Source: Stutzerimonas balearica DSM 6083 (lineage in GTDB: Bacteria > Pseudomonadota > Gammaproteobacteria > Pseudomonadales > Pseudomonadaceae). From it: a stretch of 64,000 bases of DNA. Of this stretch, positions 24,262 to 38,277 are shown one piece after another; position 1 is the stretch's first letter, and the number at the start of each line of letters is the position of its first letter. The notes under the pieces are model-generated. The model saw nothing but the letters and a program-made list of their open reading frames with translations, was not told the DNA's origin and made no database searches. Both the position numbers and the translations under genes were made by a program. Location: NCBI RefSeq assembly GCF_000818015.1, contig NZ_CP007511.1, positions 1,722,001-1,786,000 on the forward strand, in the 5' to 3' direction.

Positions 24262-25274
24262 GGGGAGAGCGTCTCCAGCCATTGGGCGATCTGTTCGAGG
24301 GTGGCGTCGGGTACCTCGTCGTGGCGTGGCATGGCATTGCCGTGCTTGAGCGTCTGGTGCTCGCGCAGCCAGCGGCGCAGGCCGTCGTGGTCATTGCGGA
24401 TGACGCCGGCGCCGAGGGTCGGGCGGGTGGCCAGGTCGGTCAGGTCGGGTGCACGGTTGCCGTCGCTCACGCCGGCGACGCGGTGACATTGCCCGCAGCG
24501 CGACGCGAATACCGCGCCGGCCTCGCCCGGGGCCGGCCGGATTGCCGCGCGCTGCTGGCGACGTTCCAGCCAGGCCGCGAAATCACTGGTCTCCAGCGCC
24601 TCCACATGCAGCGCCATGAAGGCATGCTGGGTGCCGCAGAATTCCGAGCATTGCCCGCGGTAGGCGCCCGCATGGGCAGCTTCAAGGCGGATGACGTTGG
24701 TTCGCCCGGGAATCATGTCCATCTTGCCGCCCAGCCGCGGTACCCAGAACGAATGGATGACATCGGCACTGGTGACCTCGATGTCGGCCGGCCGACCGAC
24801 CGGTAGAACCAGCTGGTTGGCCGTGACCACCTCCTGGTCCGGGTAGCGCACTTCCCACCACCATTGGTGGCCGACGATCCGGATCCGCAGCGGCTGTTCA
24901 CCCTCGACGGGCAGCGGCAGCATGCTGCGGCCGGTCGGCAGGCCAAAGGCGAGCAGCACGGCGATGCTCACGCTGGGCAGCACGATGCCGCCACCGATTA
25001 CCCAGCGGCGATTGATGCGCTTGGCCTGCTCGGCGCTGTGCGGCTGCGAACGACGCAACATGGCATAGACCCACAGCGTGGCTACCGCCAGCCAGACGAG
25101 CACGGCAAAGCCAAACATCCACCACCAGACGTTAGCCACGTCCTGCGCCATCGGGCCGGCCGGGTTCAGCGCCGACTGCGCACCGCCGCAGGCAGTCAGA
25201 GAAGGAACTGCCAGCGCCAGCGTGGTCCATTTCATCAGGGCCTGCGGCTGCGTCTGTTGCTTCACCGACGCCAT
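24258..25274 (-). CDS. coxB: Cytochrome c oxidase subunit II with C-terminal cytochrome c domain
   Basis: About 338 residues. It begins with a lipoprotein-type signal (MKWTTLALAVPSLTAC), then two membrane helices, a cupredoxin domain with the CuA motif CSEFCGTQHAFM, and a C-terminal cytochrome c domain with CGQCH and a candidate Met ligand near AMPRHD. This makes the oxidase caa3-type. Two starts are possible, 25274 and 25235 (directly at MKWTT); neither has a clear ribosome-binding site. The upstream in-frame region to 25850 is antisense to the next gene and is not coding. Confidence 0.9.
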   Translation of the reverse strand: MASVKQQTQPQALMKWTTLALAVPSLTACGGAQSALNPAGPMAQDVANVWWWMFGFAVLVWLAVATLWVYAMLRRSQPHSAEQAKRINRRWVIGGGIVLPSVSIAVLLAFGLPTGRSMLPLPVEGEQPLRIRIVGHQWWWEVRYPDQEVVTANQLVLPVGRPADIEVTSADVIHSFWVPRLGGKMDMIPGRTNVIRLEAAHAGAYRGQCSEFCGTQHAFMALHVEALETSDFAAWLERRQQRAAIRPAPGEAGAVFASRCGQCHRVAGVSDGNRAPDLTDLATRPTLGAGVIRNDHDGLRRWLREHQTLKHGNAMPRHDEVPDATLEQIAQWLETLSP

Positions 25275-25349
25275 GCCGGCCGGCTGACGTTCGCTGTCGC
25301 GCCCGGCCGGGGCAGCGTTCAACCCGTGAAGTGGGCCTGGGAGGGCGCA

Positions 25350-25814
25350 ATGGCGATAGAGCGAAATTCGATCCACAGCAATGCGGCGATCGGCAGCCAT
25401 CCGCTGCATCCGATGATGATCCACTTTCCGGTAGCGGCGCTGATCGGTTTGCTTCCGGCCGACCTGGCCTACCTGTGGACGCTCGATCCGTTCTGGCAGC
25501 GCGGCGGGCTCTGGCTGGCCGGTGTCGGTGCGTTCGGCGGCTGGGTCGCGAGCATCGCCGGGCTGATCGATCTGCTCAGCGTGCGGGATATTCGGCGCAA
25601 GGTGACAGCCTGGTGCCACGCCATCCTGGCGGTGATGATGCTCTCGCTGGCCTCGCTCAACTGGCTTCTGCGCTATCAGGGCCTCGGCGCTGACGAGGGG
25701 GCCCTGTGGGGGCTGTACCTGTCCGTGATCACGGCGCTGCTGATCTCCCTGGCGGCGTTCCTTGGTGGGCGCCTGGTGTATGAACATGCCGTCGGCGTCG
25801 ATCTGGACAGCTAG
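25350..25814 (+). CDS. DUF2231 family membrane protein
   Basis: A 154-residue protein with about four membrane helices. It carries the family motif HPLHPMMIHFPVAALIGLLPADL near the N terminus, rich in His and Pro. Function is not established; similar proteins often sit near cytochromes and oxidases. The start ATG at 25350 has a GGAGGG ribosome-binding site. It is divergent from coxB with a 75-base gap, so a shared control region with the oxidase is likely. It converges with the HemJ/CopD-like gene. Confidence 0.82.
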   Translation: MAIERNSIHSNAAIGSHPLHPMMIHFPVAALIGLLPADLAYLWTLDPFWQRGGLWLAGVGAFGGWVASIAGLIDLLSVRDIRRKVTAWCHAILAVMMLSLASLNWLLRYQGLGADEGALWGLYLSVITALLISLAAFLGGRLVYEHAVGVDLDS

Positions 25815-25868
25815 CGGGAGCGTGCGGCGGGCGCGGGCGTCAGGCGTCATGCGTCGAGTCCGTCCGGG

Positions 25869-26282
25869 TCAGAAGGGTTTGGCCAGCACCAGCCAGAGCG
25901 TCAGGCTGATCAGCAGGGGGATGAGCACGCCCAGCGTCAGGCACTGGTAGGTGACGCGGCGGTCCGGCCGACGCTCAACGCGCAGCACGAGAACCCCGCA
26001 CAGCGCATGACAGAGCGCCATGCCGGTTACGGCCGTCAACTTGATGATCAGCCAGCCGGCGAGGGTGCCGTCGCGCAGGAACAGCGCCGTACCCGAGCCG
26101 ATGGCCAGCAGCGCGGCGGGCGTACCGATGAGGGTGAAGACCAGGCGCGTCAGATGCGCGTGGTCGCGGTAGAAGAGCTTGTCGCTGCTGCGTGTGCCGG
26201 CAGCAACCAGCGCCGGCAGGTAGAGCAGCGTGCCGCACCAGCAGATCAGCGCGGCGAAATGCAGCAGCTTGAGAAGGGGCAT
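25869..26282 (-). CDS. HemJ/CopD-like four-helix membrane protein
   Basis: 137 residues, four hydrophobic helices. The N-terminal motif LKLLHFAALICWCGTLLYLPAL (His8) and GWLIIKLTAVTGMALCH (Lys81) match in spacing and context the conserved His and Lys of HemJ protoporphyrinogen oxidases. Database-style annotation would be CopD family, which shares the fold. Placement between the caa3 oxidase cluster and an ion channel is compatible with a role in heme supply, but copper-related function cannot be excluded. Confidence 0.75.
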   Translation of the reverse strand: MPLLKLLHFAALICWCGTLLYLPALVAAGTRSSDKLFYRDHAHLTRLVFTLIGTPAALLAIGSGTALFLRDGTLAGWLIIKLTAVTGMALCHALCGVLVLRVERRPDRRVTYQCLTLGVLIPLLISLTLWLVLAKPF

Positions 26283-26374
26283 GCCCGAGTTCGTCCGGTG
26301 GCGGCAAGTCTGACTTGTGACAGCCTTGCCTGCGAGCCGTTCGGCTGCTCGGGCTCAGTGCGCGGTCGGGGCGC

Positions 26375-27262
26375 TCAGTCTGCCGGTGGCGGCGACTCGT
26401 CACGCTCGGGGTGCCTTGGCGCTTCCTCGAGGCGTTCGAACAGGCGACTGCCGCAACGGCTGCAGAACGCGGCGTTGGCGTCGTGCACGCCCTTGGCGCA
26501 GCTCGGGCAGTTGTAATGCAGCACGCTGTCGTCGCGCATGGCATTGGCCAGTTCGGCGGTGAAGATGCCCGTTGGCACGGCAATGATCGAATAGCCGGTG
26601 ATCATCACCAGCGTCGCCAGGGCCTTGCCCAGGGCAGTGTGTGGAACGATGTCGCCGAACCCCACGGTGGTCAGCGTCACCACCGCCCAGTACACGCTCA
26701 TCGGGATGCTGGTGAAGCCGTTGCTGGGCCCCTCGATCACGTACATCAGCGTGCCGTACACCACCACCAGCGTGCTCACGCTCAGCAGGAATACGACGAT
26801 CTTCTGCCGGCTGCCGCGCAGCGCCACCAGAAGGAAGTTGGCCTGGCTGAGGTAATGGGTGAGCTTCAGTACGCGGAAGACCCGCAGCATGCGAATCACC
26901 CGGACGATCAGCAGGTACTGGGCATCGGGGAACAGCAAGGCGATGAACGCAGGCACCACCGACAGGAGGTCGATGGCCCCGTAGAAGCTGAAGATGTACT
27001 TGCGCGGAGCGGGGTGAACGCACACCCGGGTGATGTATTCGAGGGCGAACAGCGCGGTGAAGACCCATTCGATGCCGGCCAGCAGCATGCCGTGACGCTG
27101 GTTGATGCTGGCGACGCTGTCGAACATCACCACCACCAGGCTGGCGAAGATCACCACCAGCAGCCAGGTGTCGAATCGCCGGCCGGCGTCGGTATTGGTG
27201 AAGAAGATGATGGTGTACAGGCGTTCGCGCCAGTTCATCTCGCGCAGCGCATCGTTATCCAT
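26375..27262 (-). CDS. Voltage-gated-type potassium channel with C-terminal zinc ribbon
   Basis: A 295-residue six-helix ion transporter. The S4-like helix VRVIRMLRVFRVLKL has basic residues at every third position. The pore loop contains TVGFGD, the K+ selectivity filter, and S6 follows (LATLVMITGYSIIAVPTGIF). The tail has two CxxC pairs (CPSC and CSRC, about 19 residues apart), a zinc-ribbon-like module, then an acidic end. Role in membrane potential or K+ homeostasis is inferred. Divergent from moaA. Confidence 0.9.
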   Translation of the reverse strand: MDNDALREMNWRERLYTIIFFTNTDAGRRFDTWLLVVIFASLVVVMFDSVASINQRHGMLLAGIEWVFTALFALEYITRVCVHPAPRKYIFSFYGAIDLLSVVPAFIALLFPDAQYLLIVRVIRMLRVFRVLKLTHYLSQANFLLVALRGSRQKIVVFLLSVSTLVVVYGTLMYVIEGPSNGFTSIPMSVYWAVVTLTTVGFGDIVPHTALGKALATLVMITGYSIIAVPTGIFTAELANAMRDDSVLHYNCPSCAKGVHDANAAFCSRCGSRLFERLEEAPRHPERDESPPPAD

Positions 27263-27419
27263 CCGGCTCGTTCCTCCAGGGCAGGTTGACCCGCGTGGCC
27301 AGCGGGTTCGCTCTGCGCCGCAGTGTACACAGCGTGGCCGCGCTTGCCCGAGCGAACGTTCTTTGCCTATTGCCGTCTTCCGTCATAGTCTTGGTTCATG
27401 CGTGCAGTGGGAGAGAGAG

Positions 27420-28415
27420 ATGTCCGATTCGAAGCTGGTCGACCCGTTCGGTCGGCGCATCACATACCTGCGGCTTTCGGTTACCGACCGTTGCGACTTT
27501 CGCTGCACCTACTGCATGAGCGAGGACATGATCTTCGCGCCGCGCTCGCACATCCTTTCGCTTGAAGAGCTTTACGCCGTCGCCGATGCCTTCATCGGGC
27601 TGGGCGTCAAGCGCATCCGCATCACCGGTGGCGAGCCGCTGGTCCGCAAGGGTTTGACCGAGCTGCTCGAACGCCTTGGCGCACGCAGCGAACTGGAAGA
27701 CCTGGCCATCACCACCAACGGTTCGCAGCTTTACAAGCTGGCGCCCGCCTTGCGCCGCGCAGGCGTGCGCCGTCTGAACGTCAGCCTCGATTCGCTGAAT
27801 CCGCAACGCTTCGCCGAGCTGACTCGGCGTGACCGCCTCGAACGCGTGCTTGAAGGCATCGATGCGGCGAAGGCTGCTGGCTTCGAGCGCATCAAGCTCA
27901 ACAGCGTGATCCAGAAAGGCCGCAATGACGACGAGGTGCTTGATCTGGTCGATTTCGCCGTGGCGCGAGGGCTCGATATCAGCTTCATCGAAGAGATGCC
28001 GCTGGGCAACGTGGCCAGCCACGAGCGCCGGATCACTTTCTGTTCCAGCGATGAGGTGCGCGAGCGCATCGAACAGCGGCATACGCTGGTGCGCAGCAGC
28101 CATGTCACCGGTGGGCCGTCGCGCTACTGGCAGGTGGCGGGCACGCAGACGCAGGTCGGCTTCATCTCGCCGCACAGCCACAATTTCTGCGGCAGCTGCA
28201 ATCGCGTACGGGTCACAGCCGAAGGCAAGCTGGTGCTGTGCCTCGGTCATGAAGGGGCGCTGGACCTCAAGCAGCTGATGCGCAGCCATCCTGGCGACGC
28301 CGAGCGGCTGCGCAACGCGCTGGTCGAGGCGCTGCAGCTCAAGCCGGAACGTCACCACTTCCGTACCGACGAGCAGGTGCAGGTGGTGCGCTTCATGAGC
28401 ATGACCGGCGGCTGA
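27420..28415 (+). CDS. moaA: GTP 3',8-cyclase MoaA (molybdenum cofactor synthesis)
   Basis: Radical SAM enzyme catalysing the first step of Moco synthesis, from GTP to 3',8-cyclo-GTP. The 331-residue product has the N-terminal CxxxCxxC cluster (Cys25, Cys29, Cys32), ITGGEPLVR, and a second C-terminal [4Fe-4S] motif FCGSCNRVRVTAEG...LC. It ends in the functionally important GG dipeptide. The start MSDSKLVDPFGRR follows a GGGAGAGAG purine run. No other moa genes are nearby. In-frame upstream codons overlap the divergent channel gene and are not coding. Confidence 0.96.
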   Translation: MSDSKLVDPFGRRITYLRLSVTDRCDFRCTYCMSEDMIFAPRSHILSLEELYAVADAFIGLGVKRIRITGGEPLVRKGLTELLERLGARSELEDLAITTNGSQLYKLAPALRRAGVRRLNVSLDSLNPQRFAELTRRDRLERVLEGIDAAKAAGFERIKLNSVIQKGRNDDEVLDLVDFAVARGLDISFIEEMPLGNVASHERRITFCSSDEVRERIEQRHTLVRSSHVTGGPSRYWQVAGTQTQVGFISPHSHNFCGSCNRVRVTAEGKLVLCLGHEGALDLKQLMRSHPGDAERLRNALVEALQLKPERHHFRTDEQVQVVRFMSMTGG

Positions 28416-28532
28416 CGGGCCGCTGGCGAAACCCCCGATCCGTCCCCAACGGTTCCGGCTGTCCCGTCCCCTCGCGCGCCTTTGCGCCCTGCAGCATGCG
28501 TAGGTGCCTGCCTGGCGAACGAGGTGGCGTGC

Positions 28533-28538
28533 TAGACT
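28533..28538 (+). promoter_or_regulatory. Candidate -10 element for smc
   Basis: GCTAGACTCG context, similar to the -10 boxes seen before other housekeeping genes in this window. There is no good -35 at 17 bases. It lies about 105 bases upstream of smc. Confidence 0.35.
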
Positions 28539-28643
28539 CGCGCGCCTATCGCCAACGCCCACCAGGATGCCCGAAACACCCATGACGTCACGGCGACCAC
28601 TGCTTGCCCGGCCAGGCGCCGGCCGCTGCCACGGAAGGCTTTC

Positions 28644-32129
<3,486 letters not shown>

Positions 32130-32309
32130 GGTTGGCTTGGAGTCTGGAAGCGTTTTGCAACGGCCCACGGCTATAAAAGAGAACTGGCGCACGGTGCAAA
32201 TCTGCCGTTCGTCGTGCTAGCTTAGAGAACATTTTTTGCGATGCGCGAATGCGGCTGGAATGCCTGATATTTCGCGTCTTTATCATCGGATTCAGGGGTA
32301 AGAGGATTA

Positions 32310-33152
32310 ATGGATATCGGTCTGCGCGAGTGGCTGATCGTCATCGGCATCATCGTCATCGCCGGGATACTCTTTGACGGCTGGCGCCGCATGCGCGGCG
32401 GCAAGGGCAAGCTGAAATTCAAGCTGGACCGCAACCTCGCCAATCTTCCGGACGTCGATGACGACTCCAACGAACTGCTCGGCCCGGCGCGGGTCGTCAA
32501 TCGCAACAACGAGCCCCAACTGAACGAGACCGATCTGCCTGCCGTCAACGCGCGCGAGGGCATCCGTGAGCCGGCCGCCAAGCGCCGCCACAAGGAGCCG
32601 CGTCAGGGTGATCTGCATTTTGCGGCCGAAGAGCCGGTGCCAACCTTGCTCGACCCCGTGGTCGGGGAGGACGACGAGTCCGAGAAGGAGCCGGAAGTCG
32701 CGCGGGATCAGTCTCCGGTCGAGGAAGTCCTGGTGATCAACGTGCTCGCGCGCGATCCGGGCGGCTTTCGTGGGCCGGCCTTGCTGCAGAACATCCTCGA
32801 GAGCGGGCTGCGTTTTGGTGAAATGGACATCTTCCATCGTCACGAAAGCATGGCGGGCAATGGCGAGGTGCTGTTCTCGATGGCCAATGCCGTCAAGCCG
32901 GGCACCTTCGACCTCGATGACATCGACCATTTCACCACTCCGGCCGTGAGTTTCTTCCTTGGCCTGCCTGGGCCGCGACATCCCAAACAGGCTTTCGATG
33001 TCATGGTCGCGGCGGCCCGCAAGCTTGCCTCGGAGCTCAACGGCGAACTCAAGGACGACCAACGCAGCGTATTGACCGCTCAGACCATCGAGCACTATCG
33101 CCAGCGTATCGTGGAGTTCGAGCGCCGACAGATGACACTCAAGCAACGCTGA
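32310..33152 (+). CDS. zipA: Cell division protein ZipA
   Basis: Membrane anchor that tethers FtsZ to the division site. The 280-residue product has an N-terminal membrane helix ([21 protein letters not shown]), a charged variable linker (about 30-140), and a C-terminal FtsZ-binding domain starting near [19 protein letters not shown]. The ribosome-binding site AAGAGGA precedes the ATG. It lies between smc and ligA, its usual place. Confidence 0.95.
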   Translation: MDIGLREWLIVIGIIVIAGILFDGWRRMRGGKGKLKFKLDRNLANLPDVDDDSNELLGPARVVNRNNEPQLNETDLPAVNAREGIREPAAKRRHKEPRQGDLHFAAEEPVPTLLDPVVGEDDESEKEPEVARDQSPVEEVLVINVLARDPGGFRGPALLQNILESGLRFGEMDIFHRHESMAGNGEVLFSMANAVKPGTFDLDDIDHFTTPAVSFFLGLPGPRHPKQAFDVMVAAARKLASELNGELKDDQRSVLTAQTIEHYRQRIVEFERRQMTLKQR

Positions 33153-33163
33153 GTAACTCCCTC

Positions 33164-33186
33164 GCACCGGGCCTAGCGCCCGGTGC
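33164..33186 (+). terminator. Hairpin after zipA
   Basis: GCACCGGGC pairs with GCCCGGTGC around a five-base loop, 12 bases after the zipA stop. A U run is missing, so termination is probably weak. Confidence 0.5.
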
Positions 33187-35857
<2,671 letters not shown>

Positions 35858-35888
35858 CGCGCCAGCATAAGCCCATCCCAGCGACCCT

Positions 35889-35951
35889 CGCCGCCAAAGC
35901 CGCTCCGGACTGTTTCGCTGAAGCTGTAGGAGCGGCCTTTGCCGCGAATGC
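35889..35951. repeat. REP doublet (two inverted REP-like elements)
   Basis: The element GTAGGAGCGGCCTTTGCCG (from about 35926) is a typical Pseudomonas REP core. An inverted, slightly diverged copy (CGCCGCCAAAGCCGCTCC, 35889-35906) lies 20 bases to its left. Together they form an extragenic REP pair between ligA and the flagellar module. Confidence 0.75.
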
Positions 35952-36021
35952 TCTCCGAGGCCCGTCAGCACTCAACGATCTTCCTTCCTGCCACCTAAGC
36001 AAACCGCTTCCGCCATCTCCC

Positions 36022-36048
36022 TAAAGTTTTCCCCGCTCCACCCGAAAA
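36022..36048 (+). promoter_or_regulatory. Degenerate sigma28-like promoter upstream of fliC
   Basis: TAAA (36022-36025), 15 bases, CCCGAAAA (36041-36048). The spacing is identical to that of the perfect promoter 110 bases downstream, and the -10 matches GCCGATAA at six of eight positions. It may be a secondary or decayed promoter. Confidence 0.4.
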
Positions 36049-36131
36049 ACTGGTCAAGCAAGTCCGCAGTACGGATGCGCTGGCGTAGCGGTGGTGCGGT
36101 ACCGGGCCCACGAAAAAATTCGAACCTGCCC

Positions 36132-36158
36132 TAAAGCCAACCCAAACGGCGCCGATAA
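36132..36158 (+). promoter_or_regulatory. Sigma28 (FliA) promoter of fliC
   Basis: TAAA (36132-36135), 15 bases, GCCGATAA (36151-36158): a perfect match to the flagellar sigma28 consensus, exactly 99 bases upstream of the fliC start. Confidence 0.93.
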
Positions 36159-36257
36159 AAGGAAAGAATGCGAACTCGATGGGTGCCTGGGCACAAGCCG
36201 GCCCGGAGTCGCAAGCTCAGGCAACCAAAGTAACTAGCGCCCTTGGAGGCAAACACC

Positions 36258-37805
36258 ATGGCTCTTACTGTCAATACCAACATTGCTTCGCTGAACACCC
36301 AGCGTAATCTCAGCAACTCGTCCAATGCGTTGCAGACCTCCATGCAACGCTTGTCTACCGGTAGTCGTATCAATAGTGCGAAGGATGATGCTGCGGGTCT
36401 GCAAATCGCCAACCGCCTGACTAGCCAAATAAGCGGCTTGGGTGTGGCGGTTAAGAACGCTAACGATGGCATCTCCATGGCTCAGACTGCCGAAGGTGCG
36501 ATGCAGCAAAGCACGAACATCCTTCAGCGGATGCGGGATCTCTCGCTTCAAGCAGCCAACGGTTCCAACGATAGTGCTGATCGTGGAGCCCTGCAGAAAG
36601 AAGTTGCGCAATTGCAACAAGAAATGGATCGGATTGCTGAAACTACCGTATTCGGCGGCCGCAAGTTGCTTAACGGAACCTTTAGCGGGGTTCAGTTCCA
36701 AGTGGGGTCAAATGCGAATGAAACCATTGGTTTCAGCATTGGGTCAGCGCGGGCTGAGGATCTTGGTAGGGTTAACGCTCTTTCGTTTGCTGGACTGGAC
36801 TCTAGTAATGTCGCGAGTGGCAGCACTGGCGGAATCGCTACGCAAGATCTTACATTCAAAGTCGATAATCGCGAGAGCACGGTATCCTTAACAGCTGGCG
36901 CAAGCGCCCGTGATGTTGCTGATGCAGTCAATGCTGAGGTAGACGGTGTAACAGCCAAAGCGACTACTGTAGCTCAAGTTGGATTCGCAGATATTGCGGG
37001 AGGTACAGACGGAGCCGATCCAGCTGACGACGTTGAAGTCTCGATGAGCTTCAAAATTAACGGCATAACGTTGTCCAATATCGGCAATGCTGATGGTATG
37101 ACCGGCGCGGAGCAAGCTGAAGCGCTACAAAAAGCCATTCAGTCTGAATCTAGATTGTCTGATTTGCAGGTTTCTATCGATGGAACTGATCCTACAAAAC
37201 TTAATATCACTGACAGTACAGGTAAAAATATTTCAGTTGAGCTTGCTGGCCAAACAGGGGTAGCAGCAGTAACCCTGGATTCGATGCAATCGGATGCGGC
37301 TGGTGTGTTGACCGGCACTGGCGCGGCTCAAGATTTGATTACTGCTGGTGATGAGGCTGGCGTGGTAACGGGGCACGTATCATTTACGGCGACAGCTGGT
37401 GCTGTAAGTGTAAAAAGCAGCGTTAACGCTAATAATGGATTGGGTACTTTGGGGACCACCGAAGTCGTTGGGACGCTGACTGACTCTGGAAAGCGGGTCT
37501 CTACGATTGATATCTCGACAGTAGATGGCGCGCAGTCTGCTATTGATGTTATCGACGCAGCGCTGGCTTCGATTGATGACACCCGAGCAAATATGGGTGC
37601 GGTACAGAATCGCTTCGAAAACACTATTTCAAATCTGCAAAACATCAGCGAAAACGTTTCTGCAGCCCGTGGCCGTATTCAGGATACCGACTTTGCCGCC
37701 GAAACCGCGAATCTGAGCAAGAACCAGATTCTGCAACAGGCTGGTACTGCGATCCTGGCCCAGGCCAAGCAGCTGCCGCAGGCCGTTCTCAGCCTCCTGC
37801 AGTAA
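36258..37805 (+). CDS. fliC: Flagellin
   Basis: The filament protein, 515 residues. The conserved N-terminal D0/D1 ([18 protein letters not shown] to about residue 170) and C-terminal D1/D0 (about 430 to [11 protein letters not shown]) regions are typical. The central surface-exposed part (about 180-420) is rich in Gly, Ala, Thr and Asp and encoded by visibly lower-GC DNA with codons such as TTA and ATA, unlike the neighbours. The start at 36258 has a GGAGG ribosome-binding site; an in-frame ATG five codons earlier would place it inside that site. It is expressed from a perfect sigma28 promoter. Confidence 0.96.
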   Translation: MALTVNTNIASLNTQRNLSNSSNALQTSMQRLSTGSRINSAKDDAAGLQIANRLTSQISGLGVAVKNANDGISMAQTAEGAMQQSTNILQRMRDLSLQAANGSNDSADRGALQKEVAQLQQEMDRIAETTVFGGRKLLNGTFSGVQFQVGSNANETIGFSIGSARAEDLGRVNALSFAGLDSSNVASGSTGGIATQDLTFKVDNRESTVSLTAGASARDVADAVNAEVDGVTAKATTVAQVGFADIAGGTDGADPADDVEVSMSFKINGITLSNIGNADGMTGAEQAEALQKAIQSESRLSDLQVSIDGTDPTKLNITDSTGKNISVELAGQTGVAAVTLDSMQSDAAGVLTGTGAAQDLITAGDEAGVVTGHVSFTATAGAVSVKSSVNANNGLGTLGTTEVVGTLTDSGKRVSTIDISTVDGAQSAIDVIDAALASIDDTRANMGAVQNRFENTISNLQNISENVSAARGRIQDTDFAAETANLSKNQILQQAGTAILAQAKQLPQAVLSLLQ

Positions 37806-37819
37806 GCCCAGGCGCAATG

Positions 37820-37843
37820 GATGGGGTGGCGCGCCACCCCATC
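37820..37843 (+). terminator. Perfect palindrome after fliC
   Basis: A 24-base perfect inverted repeat with arms GATGGGGTGGCG/CGCCACCCCATC, 14 bases after the fliC stop. No U run follows. It is likely an mRNA-stabilising or attenuating hairpin that lets fliC exceed flaG/fliD. Confidence 0.55.
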
Positions 37844-37863
37844 GATTCATTGAGAGGTGAGTC

Positions 37864-38211
37864 ATGGACGTCGCAAGAGTAGCGGCACCCCTCGCGTCAA
37901 CCTCCTCGAGCACTGCGATGCCCAGCCCCCGTCAGGAGGCTGGGTTTTCGTTGTTGCAGGGTGAAGGTGGTTTTGGCAAGGCGCCACAGAACGTAGATGT
38001 AAACGAAGCAGTAGAGCGAATTCGCACGCAGGTGCAGACTTTGCAGCGCGATTTGAACTTCAGTGTGGATGACTCCACCGGTCAAGTAGTGGTGCAGGTG
38101 CTGGATGGTGACTCGGGCAAGGTAGTGCGGCAGATTCCGTCGGAGGATATTCTGCGCTTGGCCGAGCGCCTGGATGAAATGCGCAGCCTATTGTTCGAGG
38201 CTAAGGCTTAG
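37864..38211 (+). CDS. flaG: Flagellar protein FlaG
   Basis: A 115-residue protein. The C-terminal half (VNEAVERIRTQVQTLQRDLNFSVDDSTGQVVVQVLDGDSGKVVRQIPSEDILRLAERL) is the FlaG family core. The N-terminal 45 residues are low-complexity. FlaG affects filament length in pseudomonads and vibrios. It lies between fliC and fliD, the usual order, and follows the fliC palindrome. Confidence 0.92.
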   Translation: MDVARVAAPLASTSSSTAMPSPRQEAGFSLLQGEGGFGKAPQNVDVNEAVERIRTQVQTLQRDLNFSVDDSTGQVVVQVLDGDSGKVVRQIPSEDILRLAERLDEMRSLLFEAKA

Positions 38212-38277
38212 CGGCACGTTTCTTGTTTGGTTGCTGATCGAGATACGGACGTGTGGTTTATTTGACGAGGTGAAGCT

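Larger units (their letters stand above)
35858..36257. other. Intergenic region between ligA and fliC, without a gene
   Basis: 400 bases holding the REP doublet, one degenerate and one perfect sigma28-type promoter, and the fliC leader. I see no open frame with plausible codon use. Confidence 0.7.

Noticed and set aside
22636..24486. A 616-codon plus-strand frame over the subunit I-III fusion gene
   Set aside because: His/Asp/Glu-rich shadow of the membrane protein on the other strand. No known motif.
24864..25349. N-terminal extension of the DUF2231 gene
   Set aside because: The in-frame upstream codons are antisense to coxB. A good ribosome-binding site and the family N terminus point to the start at 25350.
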